A stretch of 64,000 nucleotides of DNA from Peristeroidobacter agariperforans (GCF_004138335.1 NZ_RYFW01000007.1:62001-126000), one strand, 5' to 3'. Counted from the first letter of the stretch, positions 29,034 to 37,643 are shown. The notes: generated by a model from the letters alone, not told the origin. Numbers and translations: made by a program.

Positions 29034-30218
29034 ATGCCCCACGCACCGCAAATCAAAATCCCCGCCACCTACATGCGTGGCGGCACGAGCAAGGGAGTGT
29101 TCTTCCGCCTGCAAGATCTGCCTGCGTCGGCTCGAGCGCCGGGCGCGGCGCGCGATGCGTTGCTCCAGCGCGTGATCGGCAGCCCCGATCCGTACGGCAA
29201 ACAGATTGATGGCATGGGGGGTGCGACCTCTAGCACCAGCAAGACCGTGATCTTGTCGAAGAGCACAAAAACGGATCACGACATCGACTATTTGTTCGGC
29301 CAGGTGTCCATCGATAAACCGTTCGTCGACTGGAGCGGCAACTGCGGCAACCTGTCGGCCGCCGTTGGGCCGTTCGCCATCAGCAATGGGCTGATCGATC
29401 CGAGCCGTATTCCCAAGCACGGAACAGCTACGGTTCGTATCTGGCAGGCGAATATCGGCAAGACCATCATCGCGCACGTGCCGATCACCGACGGCGCCGT
29501 GCAGGAGACGGGCGATTTCGAACTGGACGGCGTGACGTTCCCGGCCGCCGAGGTGCAGCTCGAGTTCCTCAACCCGGCGGCGGACGAAGAAGGCGCGGGC
29601 GGGTCGATGTTTCCGACCGGCAAGCTGGTCGACGATCTCGAGGTGCCCGGTATCGGCATCTTGAAAGCGACCATGATCAACGCCGGCATTCCGACTATCT
29701 TCGTGAACGCCGACGCCATCGGTTACACCGGCATCGAGCTGCAGGAAGCCATCAATAGCGACGGCAAGGCGCTGGCGATGTTTGAAAACATTCGTGCGCA
29801 CGGTGCGATTCGCATGGGGCTCATCAAGACGCTCGAAGAAGCAGCGAAGCGTCAGCACACGCCGAAGGTCGCGTTCGTTGCACCCGCGAACAGCTATGTT
29901 TCTTCCAGCGGCAAGCACGTGCAGGCCGGCGACATCGATTTGCTCGTGCGCGCGCTCTCCATGGGCAAGCTCCATCACGCAATGATGGGCACCGCCGCCG
30001 TTGCCATCGGCACAGCTGCGGCGATTCCCGGAACGCTGGTGAATCTCGCCGCGGGCGGAGGAGAGCGGAGCACGGTCCGTTTCGGTCATCCGTCAGGCAC
30101 GCTGCGCGTGGGAGCCGAAGCCAGCAAGGTCGATGGCGAGTGGACGGTTACGAAGGCCATCATGAGCCGCAGCGCGCGCGTACTTATGGAAGGTTGGGTG
30201 CGCATTCCTGGAGTGTGA
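29034..30218 (+). CDS. prpF: 2-methylaconitate cis-trans isomerase PrpF
   Basis: A 394-residue protein of the PrpF/diaminopimelate-epimerase fold that isomerises the AcnD product so that aconitase can hydrate it. The family signature YMRGGTSKGVFF is near the start, and DWSGNCGNLSAAVG carries the conserved cysteine. It ends the operon. Its stop codon lies inside the CRP-like box that precedes the flagellin gene, so the two transcription units abut directly with no obvious terminator. Confidence 0.95.
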   Translation: MPHAPQIKIPATYMRGGTSKGVFFRLQDLPASARAPGAARDALLQRVIGSPDPYGKQIDGMGGATSSTSKTVILSKSTKTDHDIDYLFGQVSIDKPFVDWSGNCGNLSAAVGPFAISNGLIDPSRIPKHGTATVRIWQANIGKTIIAHVPITDGAVQETGDFELDGVTFPAAEVQLEFLNPAADEEGAGGSMFPTGKLVDDLEVPGIGILKATMINAGIPTIFVNADAIGYTGIELQEAINSDGKALAMFENIRAHGAIRMGLIKTLEEAAKRQHTPKVAFVAPANSYVSSSGKHVQAGDIDLLVRALSMGKLHHAMMGTAAVAIGTAAAIPGTLVNLAAGGGERSTVRFGHPSGTLRVGAEASKVDGEWTVTKAIMSRSARVLMEGWVRIPGV

Positions 30219-30229
30219 CGCCGGTCACG
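30214..30229 (+). promoter_or_regulatory. CRP-like box upstream of flagellin gene 1
   Basis: TGTGA-CGCCGG-TCACG matches the CRP/Vfr consensus TGTGA-N6-TCACA at 9 of 10 positions. It straddles the prpF stop. Its centre lies about 60-65 bp before the predicted start of transcription, a class I position. The same box, at the same 24-nt distance from the -35, recurs before the second flagellin gene. Confidence 0.6.
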
Positions 30230-30252
30230 AAAAAACTCCGGGTGTCGCAATT

Positions 30253-30279
30253 TAAGAACTCCGAACGGGCCGCCGCCTT
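30253..30279 (+). promoter_or_regulatory. sigma-28-like promoter of flagellin gene 1
   Basis: TAAGAACT-N11-GCCGCCTT, with the 11-nt spacing of the FliA consensus TAAAGTTT-N11-GCCGATAA. The -10 keeps GCCG but then differs. The element is conserved in the second flagellin copy. Predicted leader is about 60 nt. Confidence 0.6.
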
Positions 30280-30346
30280 CAAGGACTGAGGGCGCCGGGC
30301 ACCGATGGTGTCGCGCTCGAGACGATAACCACCAGGAGTTTCAGCC

Positions 30347-31246
30347 ATGCTTTCTCTTCACACTAACGCTGCGGCGCTGTCGTCGCAGAATTCGGTCGGC
30401 AACACTCAGAAGGCCCTGACCACCTCGTTGACCCGCCTCGGCACCGGCTTCCGCGTGAACAGCGCGATGGACGACGCCGCCGGCTTGCAGATCGCGACCC
30501 GCCTCGATGCGCAGGCTCGCGGTATGTCGGTCGCTCAGCGCAACACGCAGAACGGCATCTCCATGATGCAGACGGCCGAAGGCGCGTTCTCGGAATTGAC
30601 CAACGTGCTGCTGCGTATGAAGGACCTCGCGACCGAAGCCTTCAACGCCTCTTCGACGACCGATGACGTGGAAGCGATGCAGGCCGAATACGACGCGCTG
30701 GGCTCTGAAGTCGCGAACATCTTCAAGAGCACCTCGTTCGGCGGCTCGACGCTGTTCAGCGCCGACGGCACGGCTCTGCCGGCCGCGGGCGCCGCTGCCG
30801 GCTTGCTGGGCACGGCGGGCGGCATCACGTTCCAGATCGGCGCCAGCGAGAACGAGACGATGGTGGTCGACGCTGAAACCGATCTGTCCGATCTGGGCGA
30901 TGCTCTGGCGGCCGTCAGCTCCTTCTACGCGACGACCGCGCCGGCGACGGCGGGCACGGAGTTGTCGGGCGCTAACACCATCATCACGACCATCAACGAC
31001 GCCGTCGCGGCGGTCGGCACGGTGCGCGCGAAGCTGGGTGCTGCTTCGAACCGCCTCGACCACGTGTACAACAACCTCGGCAACATGATCCAGAACACGA
31101 CCGCTTCGAAGGGTCGCATCATGGACGTGGACTACGCCCTGGAAACGTCGAACTCGACCAGCAAGCAGCTGCTGTTGCAGGCTGGTACCTCGGCCCTCAA
31201 GCAGAGCAGCAGCTTGTCGCAGCTGGTGATGTCTCTGATGCAGTAA
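30347..31246 (+). CDS. fliC: flagellin 1
   Basis: A 299-residue flagellin, the filament subunit. The conserved N-terminal D0/D1 region begins MLSLHTNAAALSSQN and includes the DDAAGLQIATRL and ISMMQTAEGA stretches. The C-terminal D0 has RIMDVDYALETSN and ends LVMSLMQ. The variable middle (about residues 140-220) is very short, so the filament should have almost no outer domain. The ribosome-binding site AGGAG is 8 nt before the ATG. It differs from flagellin 2 mainly around residues 170-210. Confidence 0.96.
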   Translation: MLSLHTNAAALSSQNSVGNTQKALTTSLTRLGTGFRVNSAMDDAAGLQIATRLDAQARGMSVAQRNTQNGISMMQTAEGAFSELTNVLLRMKDLATEAFNASSTTDDVEAMQAEYDALGSEVANIFKSTSFGGSTLFSADGTALPAAGAAAGLLGTAGGITFQIGASENETMVVDAETDLSDLGDALAAVSSFYATTAPATAGTELSGANTIITTINDAVAAVGTVRAKLGAASNRLDHVYNNLGNMIQNTTASKGRIMDVDYALETSNSTSKQLLLQAGTSALKQSSSLSQLVMSLMQ

Positions 31247-31292
31247 TACCGAGTACGCCGCGGTCCTGGTGGCGCGGCCCTCATGCAGATGG

Positions 31293-31326
31293 GAGCCAGT
31301 CCGTGAAAACGGGCTGGCTCTTTTTT
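31293..31326 (+). terminator. rho-independent terminator of flagellin gene 1
   Basis: An 11-bp stem (GAGCCAGTCCG with CGGGCTGGCTC, one G-U pair) and 6-nt loop are followed directly by six T residues. Confidence 0.9.
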
Positions 31327-31366
31327 ATTCCTGCAGCTACCACGCGAGCTGTTGTTCGCTCGCAGG

Positions 31367-31382
31367 CGTGACACCCGTCACG
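31367..31382 (+). promoter_or_regulatory. CRP-like box upstream of flagellin gene 2
   Basis: CGTGA-CACCCG-TCACG, 8 of 10 matches to the CRP-type consensus, 24 nt before the -35 element, exactly as in the first flagellin unit. The spacer bases differ from copy 1 while the half-sites are kept, which argues for function rather than simple copying. Confidence 0.55.
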
Positions 31383-31405
31383 AGAAAACTCCGAGTGTCG
31401 CGATT

Positions 31406-31432
31406 TAAGAACTTCGAACGGACCGCCGCCTT
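31406..31432 (+). promoter_or_regulatory. sigma-28-like promoter of flagellin gene 2
   Basis: TAAGAACT-N11-GCCGCCTT, identical in both hexamer-like elements to copy 1. Predicted leader is about 75-80 nt, longer than in copy 1 because of about 17 extra bases before the ribosome-binding site. Confidence 0.6.
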
Positions 31433-31516
31433 CAAGGACTGAGAGCGCGAGAAACCCCACGGTCTGGTACCGAAACGCTGTCGCGCTCACCCCGATAATC
31501 ACCAGGAGTTTCAGCC

Positions 31517-32413
31517 ATGCTTTCTCTTCACACTAACGCTGCGGCGCTGTCGTCGCAGAATTCGGTCGGCAGCACTCAGAAGGCCCTGACCACCTCGTTG
31601 ACCCGCCTCGGCACCGGCTTCCGCGTCAACAGCGCGATGGACGACGCCGCCGGCTTGCAGATCGCGACCCGCCTCGATGCGCAGGCTCGCGGTATGTCGG
31701 TCGCTCAGCGCAACACGCAGAACGGCATCTCCATGATGCAGACGGCCGAAGGCGCGTTCTCGGAATTGACCAACGTGCTGCTGCGTATGAAGGATCTCGC
31801 GACCGAAGCGTACAACGCCTCTTCGACGACCGATGACGTGGAAGCGATGCAGGCCGAATTCGACGCGCTGGGTTCTGAAATCGCGAACATCATCAAGAGC
31901 ACCTCGTTCGGCGGCTCGACGCTGTTCAGCGCCGACGGCACGACTGTGCCGGCCGCGGGCGCGGCTGCCGGTTTGCTGGGCACGGCGGGCGGCATCACGT
32001 TCCAGATCGGCGCCAGCGAGAACGAGACCATGGTGGTCGACGCTGAAACCGACCTGGAGGCTCTGTCGACTGCGCTGGATGCGGTGAGCGCGAACTACGC
32101 TCTTGCTGCTCCGGCCACCGGCACCGAGCTGACGGATGGCAACACCATCATCACGACCATCAACGACGCCGTCGCGGCGGTCGGCACGGTGCGCGCGAAG
32201 CTGGGTGCTGCTTCGAACCGCCTCGACCACGTGTACAACAACCTCGGCAACATGATCCAGAACACGACCGCTTCGAAGGGTCGCATCATGGACGTGGACT
32301 ACGCCCTGGAAACGTCGAACTCGACCAGCAAGCAGCTGCTGTTGCAGGCTGGTACCTCGGCCCTCAAGCAGAGCAGCAGCTTGTCGCAGCTGGTGATGTC
32401 TCTGATGCAGTAA
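31517..32413 (+). CDS. fliC: flagellin 2
   Basis: A 298-residue flagellin almost identical to its upstream neighbour: the first about 90 and last about 85 residues are essentially the same, including silent positions. Differences cluster near residues 94-115 (for example F to Y and V to I changes) and at about 175-205, where the D1/D2 connector differs in sequence and length by one residue. It has its own CRP-like box, promoter and terminator, so the two flagellins can be expressed separately. This may give filaments of two subunit types or simply more flagellin. Confidence 0.96.
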   Translation: MLSLHTNAAALSSQNSVGSTQKALTTSLTRLGTGFRVNSAMDDAAGLQIATRLDAQARGMSVAQRNTQNGISMMQTAEGAFSELTNVLLRMKDLATEAYNASSTTDDVEAMQAEFDALGSEIANIIKSTSFGGSTLFSADGTTVPAAGAAAGLLGTAGGITFQIGASENETMVVDAETDLEALSTALDAVSANYALAAPATGTELTDGNTIITTINDAVAAVGTVRAKLGAASNRLDHVYNNLGNMIQNTTASKGRIMDVDYALETSNSTSKQLLLQAGTSALKQSSSLSQLVMSLMQ

Positions 32414-32463
32414 TAGTGAGCACGCCGTAGTCCTGAGGGCGCGGCACTCATTGAGACACGGGA

Positions 32464-32498
32464 GGAGCCAACCGTGCGAACGGTTGGCTCCTTTTGTT
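32464..32498 (+). terminator. rho-independent terminator of flagellin gene 2
   Basis: A perfect 12-bp stem (GGAGCCAACCGT with ACGGTTGGCTCC), GCGA tetraloop and a T-rich tail. It ends 27 bp before the FliK-like gene, which therefore needs its own promoter or read-through. Confidence 0.92.
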
Positions 32499-32524
32499 TG
32501 CAGGCGCGCATATCTGGGGACGAT

Positions 32525-33646
32525 ATGGCAGTGGTAGAAAGAGTCGCCGCGATTGTTCAGCCGCGAGTGACCCAACAACGTACCGGCGAGCGCAGGCCGC
32601 TGCCGACACCCGGTGAGACTCTGTTACTGACGCTGGCTGACGCCGCCGGCGACGATCTGCTCGTGACCACGGCCAATGGCACGGAGCTTCGCCTGGTGGG
32701 CTTGAATCGACTCAGCCAGGCCTTGCGGCCCGGCGACACTTTGATGATGCAAGTGCTCGCGACCGAGCCGCACCTGGAGCTGGGCTTCCGCGAGGCGCCG
32801 AGCTCGAATGCCTCTAACGGCAACTCCTCACCGCCGCTGACTCAGTTCAGAGCGATGCAATTGGATCAGGCCGTATTGAGGCAGATCGCGTGGCAGCTGC
32901 CCGATCCTGCAGCGCTGGCCACTTCGTGGCGCTTGCTCGCACAAGAGCACTGGACGCGCCCACCCGGAGAAGCTTGGTCCCGCGCCGGAGGGGAGCAGTG
33001 GACCAGGCCGACGGCAGAATCGCGAACTCGTCCGACCGGAGAACAGTGGATTCGTCCGGCGGCGGAGCCTTGGCCACGCGCACAGGATCTCGCGGGCGTC
33101 GATTCGCCGGGGCCGCGTGCGGGTACAGGTGCGTTATTCCGTGAGCCGGCGTTCATGGCCAATCCCGCCGGCAATGAGCGATGGGTGTTGCCGGTCTACG
33201 CCTGGGCCGGAATGCAATTGATGTTACGTCTGGTCGTTGCGATCGATCGGGCGCGTCGCAAGCCCGCGCGTCGCGGCTTGCCCTTGGCGTTGCAGCTCGG
33301 GCTCTCGCCACCGACGATGGGCGGCATCGTGCTGCACGTTCAATCCTCGGACGAGGATGTGGAATTGGTCGTCGCCTGCGAGCAGCGTCCGAGCTTGCTC
33401 ACCATTCAACAGGCATTGCCGAGCGTCGCTTCGGCCTTGAGTCGAGCCGGTCTGCGACTACGACGAGCGCAGGTTACGCAGGGCAACGCCGTGCTCAGCG
33501 TCGTGAACGAGAACTCATCGAGCATGCTGCCGCCGCATCTCGATGTCGAGTTGCCGTCAGCGTCGTTATTTCGAGCAGCGGCCGAAGCCGCGATCGTGAT
33601 CCTGCAGCTACGGCCGCGAGCGGAACTCAACCAAGCGAACCGATGA
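32525..33646 (+). CDS. FliK-like hook-length-control-related protein with octapeptide repeat
   Basis: A 373-residue protein placed between flagellin 2 and the convergent flhA. The C-terminal third (about 255-330: PPTMGGIVLHVQ, then SALSRAGLRLRRAQVTQGN) resembles the FliK C-terminal Flg_hook domain. The N-terminal part has a small beta-rich domain (PGETLLLTLA and LVGLNRLSQAL), and residues 141-188 are six tandem 8-residue repeats. A separate canonical fliK is at 48033, so this is a second, divergent FliK-like protein of unknown task. The ATG at 32525 has GGGGA upstream; the longer frame would run through the terminator. Confidence 0.65.
   Translation: MAVVERVAAIVQPRVTQQRTGERRPLPTPGETLLLTLADAAGDDLLVTTANGTELRLVGLNRLSQALRPGDTLMMQVLATEPHLELGFREAPSSNASNGNSSPPLTQFRAMQLDQAVLRQIAWQLPDPAALATSWRLLAQEHWTRPPGEAWSRAGGEQWTRPTAESRTRPTGEQWIRPAAEPWPRAQDLAGVDSPGPRAGTGALFREPAFMANPAGNERWVLPVYAWAGMQLMLRLVVAIDRARRKPARRGLPLALQLGLSPPTMGGIVLHVQSSDEDVELVVACEQRPSLLTIQQALPSVASALSRAGLRLRRAQVTQGNAVLSVVNENSSSMLPPHLDVELPSASLFRAAAEAAIVILQLRPRAELNQANR
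32945..33088 (+). repeat. six tandem 24-bp repeats encoding an octapeptide
   Basis: Six in-frame 8-residue units of the form E-x-W-x-R-P-x-G/A (EHWTRPPG, EAWSRAGG, EQWTRPTA, ESRTRPTG, EQWIRPAA, EPWPRAQD) inside the FliK-like protein. The DNA copies are diverged, so this is a maintained protein repeat rather than a fresh expansion. Confidence 0.85.
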
Positions 33647-35726
33647 TGCTGATATCCCGATGCTCCGGAATCTCGTTGTACGAAAGCACCGCGAGGCCTG
33701 GAGCAAACAACCGGGCGTAGCGTGCGAGAAGCGGGCGAATCTGCGGCATCACGAGCAATAGCGGCGGCACCCCTTGCTGCTTCATCTGCTCGCGCATCAC
33801 CGGCATGTTGGTCTGCAGTTGCGACAACAGATTCGGATCGACCGGATAGTTGTCCAGCGCGACCTTGCCCGATTGCGTCGCCTGATTGAGCGAGCCGAGC
33901 AACATGTTCTCCAGCTCGCCGGTGAGGTTGAACGCCCGCATCTGCGGCGACTTGCCGAGGATCGAGCTCACGATCTGCCGGCGCAGGGCACAGCGCACTT
34001 CGGCGGCGAGCAGAATGGGATCCTTCGTGGTCTCCGAGCTTTCCAACAACGTCGTGGCAATCGGCACGATGTCCTTCAACGACACGTTCTCCGCCAGCAG
34101 CAGCCGGAACACTTTCAACAGCTGACTGTGAGTGAGCGCCTTCTCGACCGCCGCCGACAGCTTCGGCGACAACGCCGCCAGCCGCTCGAGCAGGGCAGGC
34201 ACGTCTTCGTGACGGACCAGCTCCGACAGATGCTCGCGCACCAACTTGGAAACATGAGTCGCGATCACGCTGGCGCCGTCGACGACCTGATAGCCCAGGC
34301 CCAGCGCATTGGCGCGCTCCGACGGGGAGATCCAGACGACCGGCATGCCATAGGCAGGCTCGACGCCCGGAATGCCATCGATATTGCCGTACACCTGCGC
34401 CGATGCGATTGCCATCAGCTTGTCGGGCTGAATTTCGGCTTCGGCGATCACGCTGCCATTCAGAAGGACGGAATACTGAGTCGGCGGCAGGGTGAGATCG
34501 TCGCGCACGCCAATCGGCGGCAGCAGCAGGCCCATCGACTCGCTCATCTGTTGACGAATGCCTTTGAGCCGGCCCTCGAGCGGTGCGCCCTGGCCGCGAT
34601 CGATGAGCGCCACGAGCTTGTAGCCGACACTGACCGAGAGCGGCTCGACGAACGGCAGGCTGCGCCAATCCAATTCCGGCGCCGGCTGCGCAATGATGGC
34701 AGCTTCAGTAGCTGCATTTGCGTCCGGCGCCTCGGCGGCATGTTTGCTCATGCGCCAGGCCGCGAACGCCAGCACAGCCGCGAACGCGAGGAATGTCAGC
34801 CAAGGCATGCCGGGGATCAAACCCAGCACCATCATCATTGCGGAGGCGCCCCACAGGACGCTCGGCGACGCGAGCATCTGCGAGCCAACCTGCTGCTCGA
34901 AATCGCCCGAGTCGCTGATGCGCGTGACGATGATGGCGGCAGCGGCCGACAGCAGCAGCGCCGGGATCTGCGCGACCAGGCCGTCGCCGATGGTGAGCAG
35001 GGCGTACAGTTTGAACGCTTCGCCGAACGACAGGCCGTGCATCAGCGAGCCGATGATCACGCCGCCGACCATGTTGATCAGCAACACCAGGATGCCGGCG
35101 ATGGCGTCGCCGCGCACGAACTTCGACGCACCGTCCATCGCGCCATAGAAGTCCGCTTCCATCGCGACTTCGCGGCGACGCTGCTGAGCCTTCTCCTGAT
35201 TGATCAGGCCGGCGTTCAAGTCCGCGTCGATCGCCATCTGCTTGCCGGGCAACGCGTCCAGGGTGAAGCGCGCCGACACTTCCGAGATTCGCTCGGCGCC
35301 CTTGGTCACCACCGCAAAGTTGATGATCATCAAAATGACGAACACCACCAGGCCGACGACGAAGTTGCCGCCGATCACCACATGACCGAATGCTTCGATG
35401 ACGCTACCGGCGGCGTGCGTGCCTTCATGACCGTGCAGCAGCACGATGCGCGTCGAAGCGACGTTGAGGGCCAGTCGCATCAACGTTGTGGCGAGGATGA
35501 CGGTCGGGAAGATGCTGAAATCCAGCGGCCGGCGGCTGGTCACGCTGACCAGCACCACGATCAGCGCCAGCACGATGTTGAACGTGAACAACACGTCCAG
35601 CAGCAGCGGCGGCAGCGGCAAGATGATCATCGCCAGCAGCGCCATCAGGAACACCGGCACCGCCGCGCGATGCTGGCGGAGCGACTGGACGGTGCGACTC
35701 AGTAAATTATCAGGAGCGGCGCTCAT
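33627..35726 (-). CDS. flhA: flagellar export gate protein FlhA
   Basis: A 699-residue component of the flagellar type III export gate. The N-terminal half has about eight transmembrane helices with the FHIPEP signature region (RPLDFSIFPTVILATTLMRLALNVASTR). The cytoplasmic C-terminal domain (about 350-699) docks export substrates and chaperones. It is last in the fliMNPQR-flhB-flhA operon and its 3' end overlaps the FliK-like gene by 20 bp on the other strand. Confidence 0.97.
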   Translation of the reverse strand: MSAAPDNLLSRTVQSLRQHRAAVPVFLMALLAMIILPLPPLLLDVLFTFNIVLALIVVLVSVTSRRPLDFSIFPTVILATTLMRLALNVASTRIVLLHGHEGTHAAGSVIEAFGHVVIGGNFVVGLVVFVILMIINFAVVTKGAERISEVSARFTLDALPGKQMAIDADLNAGLINQEKAQQRRREVAMEADFYGAMDGASKFVRGDAIAGILVLLINMVGGVIIGSLMHGLSFGEAFKLYALLTIGDGLVAQIPALLLSAAAAIIVTRISDSGDFEQQVGSQMLASPSVLWGASAMMMVLGLIPGMPWLTFLAFAAVLAFAAWRMSKHAAEAPDANAATEAAIIAQPAPELDWRSLPFVEPLSVSVGYKLVALIDRGQGAPLEGRLKGIRQQMSESMGLLLPPIGVRDDLTLPPTQYSVLLNGSVIAEAEIQPDKLMAIASAQVYGNIDGIPGVEPAYGMPVVWISPSERANALGLGYQVVDGASVIATHVSKLVREHLSELVRHEDVPALLERLAALSPKLSAAVEKALTHSQLLKVFRLLLAENVSLKDIVPIATTLLESSETTKDPILLAAEVRCALRRQIVSSILGKSPQMRAFNLTGELENMLLGSLNQATQSGKVALDNYPVDPNLLSQLQTNMPVMREQMKQQGVPPLLLVMPQIRPLLARYARLFAPGLAVLSYNEIPEHRDISIIGSLG

Positions 35727-35732
35727 GCCCGG

Positions 35733-36857
35733 CTACCCTTCGAAACGTGGAAATGAAAGATCGCTGGGCAGCGCCGGCAACACGTTGCGGCGGCCCTTGC
35801 GGAAAGCCTGGATCTGCAGCACATACGCCAGCACGCTGGCGACGGCTTCGTACAACGCCGCCGGAATCTGCTGATTCACCTGGCTGGTGTTGTAAATGGC
35901 GCGCGCCAGTGGCGGCAGCGTCACGACTTCGACGTTGTGCTCGATGGAGACAGCCTTGATGAACAGCGCCATTTCATCGACGCCCTTGGCAATGACGAAC
36001 GGCGCCTGCGCACGCTTTTCGTCGTACTTCACGGCGACGGCGTAGTGCTCGGGGTTCACGATCACCACATCCGCGGTGGGCACCGCCCTGCGAACGGCGC
36101 CGCGCGACATCTTTTGCTGGATCTGGCGAATGCGCTGCTTGATTTCCGGCCGGCCTTCCTGAGTCTTGTGCTCTTCCTTGACCTCGCGCTTGGTCATGCG
36201 TTGTTCGCGCATGAAGACAAACGTTTGCACGGGCAGGTCGATGATGGCGAAGACGATGAACACGGCGCACAGCGCCATGACACCGCCGAGCATCAGATCC
36301 GCACCGCCCTTGATCGCATCCGGCAGAGGGCGCGTCTGCAGTTGCAGATAATCGGTGACGCTACCGCGGGTGATCCAAAACAAGGTCGCGATCAGCACGG
36401 TGGCCTTGAGCATCGAGGCCAGCGTCTCCAGCAAATGGCGCTGTGCGAACATGCGCTTGAAATAGGAGAGCGGATTGAGCTTGTCGAAGCGCGGCTTCAG
36501 CGGCGTCAGGCTCATCACGAAGCCGCCCGGAAACAGTGAGCCGAAGGCGACCAGCAATGGCAGGATCAACAGCGGCGCCAGCATCTTGAACAGCAGCACC
36601 ATGCTCGCAGAGAACAGCGTCGAGTTCGCATTCTCCAGGTCGCCGGGCTGGGGCATCGGCACAAAGCTGCGCGCGAACAGCTCGCGAAAATCCTCCAGGT
36701 AGCCGGGAATCAGGAATACCGTCAGCTGCAGGCAGAGGAAGATGCCGATTGCGGTGGTCCAGTCGCGCGAGCGTGCAACCTGGCCCTGCTCGCGGGATTT
36801 GCGGAGCTTTTGGGCTGACGCTTTTTCGCTCTTATCGTCTTGTGAGGGTTCGGCCAC
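35733..36857 (-). CDS. flhB: flagellar export specificity switch FlhB
   Basis: A 374-residue export gate protein with four transmembrane helices and a cytoplasmic domain that undergoes autocleavage to switch substrates from hook to filament proteins. The cleavage motif reads N268-P-E-H271 instead of the usual NPTH; the scissile Asn-Pro and the His are kept. The N-terminus EKASAQKLRKSREQGQVARSRD is typical. It starts 4 bp after fliR and ends 6 bp before flhA. Confidence 0.95.
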   Translation of the reverse strand: MAEPSQDDKSEKASAQKLRKSREQGQVARSRDWTTAIGIFLCLQLTVFLIPGYLEDFRELFARSFVPMPQPGDLENANSTLFSASMVLLFKMLAPLLILPLLVAFGSLFPGGFVMSLTPLKPRFDKLNPLSYFKRMFAQRHLLETLASMLKATVLIATLFWITRGSVTDYLQLQTRPLPDAIKGGADLMLGGVMALCAVFIVFAIIDLPVQTFVFMREQRMTKREVKEEHKTQEGRPEIKQRIRQIQQKMSRGAVRRAVPTADVVIVNPEHYAVAVKYDEKRAQAPFVIAKGVDEMALFIKAVSIEHNVEVVTLPPLARAIYNTSQVNQQIPAALYEAVASVLAYVLQIQAFRKGRRNVLPALPSDLSFPRFEG

Positions 36858-36861
36858 GGCG

Positions 36862-37632
36862 TCACCCGGTCTTCAGACGCAACAGCTCGAGCACCTGCTG
36901 CGTCAATCTCAAGTAATGGCCTGGCACCACTCGCGCCAGGTAACTCAGCATGAATAGCCCGAAGATGATGATGGCCGAAAAGCCCAGGGAGTACAGGTTC
37001 AGAGCCGGCGCAATTCGGTTTAGTAAACCGAAGCCCATTTGCACGACCAAGGTAGAGAACACGACGGGGATGGCCAGCAGCAACGCCGCGGAGAAAACCC
37101 AGGCGACGTTGTAGGCGATATCGCGCAATGTGTTGATGTCCAGCGGCCCACCGACCGGCCAGGTGTGGAAACTGGCGCCAATCACCTGCGCCAGCACCAG
37201 ATGCCCGTCGATGGCGAAGAACACCAGCACGCACAGCAGATAAATGAGTGTCGCGATCACATCGGAGGACGTGCCGGTCATGGGATCGTTCATGACGGCC
37301 ATCGACAAGCCCATCTGCGAGGACACCACGAAGCCCAACATCTGCATCACCGCCATCGTCAGATGAAAGGCGAGGCCGAGCCCAAAGCCTATCAGCGCCT
37401 GATTCGCCGTCATGACCAGCGCCTGCAACGAGAGCGGATCGATTGGTGTCACGGGCTGAGCGACGGGAATAAAGATCACCGCGAGCACGACTGACAGCAG
37501 TACGCGTACGGTGATTGGCACCATGTTCTCGCCAATGATAGGCGCTGCGTTGAGCATGCCCAGTACGCGGCAGAATGGCCACCACACTGCGCTCAGCAGA
37601 TTGGGAAGTTGCTGAAGGAGTACCGCTTCCAT
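36862..37632 (-). CDS. fliR: flagellar export protein FliR
   Basis: A 256-residue polytopic inner-membrane protein of the export gate core (FliPQR complex). Six or so hydrophobic helices are visible, and the family stretch GFGLGLAFHLTMAVMQMLGF, with an Asn/Asp-rich NDPMTG loop, is recognisable. It lies between fliQ and flhB with spacings of 11 and 4 bp. Confidence 0.94.
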   Translation of the reverse strand: MEAVLLQQLPNLLSAVWWPFCRVLGMLNAAPIIGENMVPITVRVLLSVVLAVIFIPVAQPVTPIDPLSLQALVMTANQALIGFGLGLAFHLTMAVMQMLGFVVSSQMGLSMAVMNDPMTGTSSDVIATLIYLLCVLVFFAIDGHLVLAQVIGASFHTWPVGGPLDINTLRDIAYNVAWVFSAALLLAIPVVFSTLVVQMGFGLLNRIAPALNLYSLGFSAIIIFGLFMLSYLARVVPGHYLRLTQQVLELLRLKTG

Positions 37633-37643
37633 GGCAGGTCGTC

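Larger units (their letters stand above)
30214..32500 (+). repeat. tandem duplication of the flagellin transcription unit
   Basis: Two direct copies of a roughly 1.1-kb unit, each with a CRP-like box, sigma-28-like promoter, identical ribosome-binding region (ACCAGGAGTTTCAGCC), flagellin gene and rho-independent terminator. Copy 1 spans about 30214-31366 and copy 2 about 31367-32500. Coding ends are almost identical even at silent positions, while a short central stretch and the terminators differ. Confidence 0.85.

Noticed and set aside
30215-30236. GTGAC-N4-GTCAC followed by six A residues as a terminator of prpF
   Set aside because: The stem is only 5 bp, the following run is A and not T, and the same palindrome recurs before flagellin gene 2 with no gene end next to it. 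An operator fits better.
30321-30328. GACGATAA (and CCCGATAA at 31491) as the flagellin sigma-28 -10 element
   Set aside because: The match to GCCGATAA is good, but the -35 region 11 nt upstream is poor and transcription would start within the ribosome-binding site. The upstream TAAGAACT-N11-GCCGCCTT fits better; 5'-end mapping would decide.
30347-32413. CRISPR-like or mobile repeat because of the strong direct repeat
   Set aside because: The repeat is two whole flagellin transcription units, with no short spaced repeats, transposase or terminal inverted repeats.
31511-32578. Minus-strand open frames of about 240 and 355 residues opposite the flagellin genes
   Set aside because: They mirror the flagellin codons and are duplicated only because the flagellin genes are.
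33774-35705. A 643-residue plus-strand open frame opposite flhA
   Set aside because: It is the antisense shadow of flhA, His/Arg/Gln-rich with no recognisable domain; long shadows are common in GC-rich DNA.
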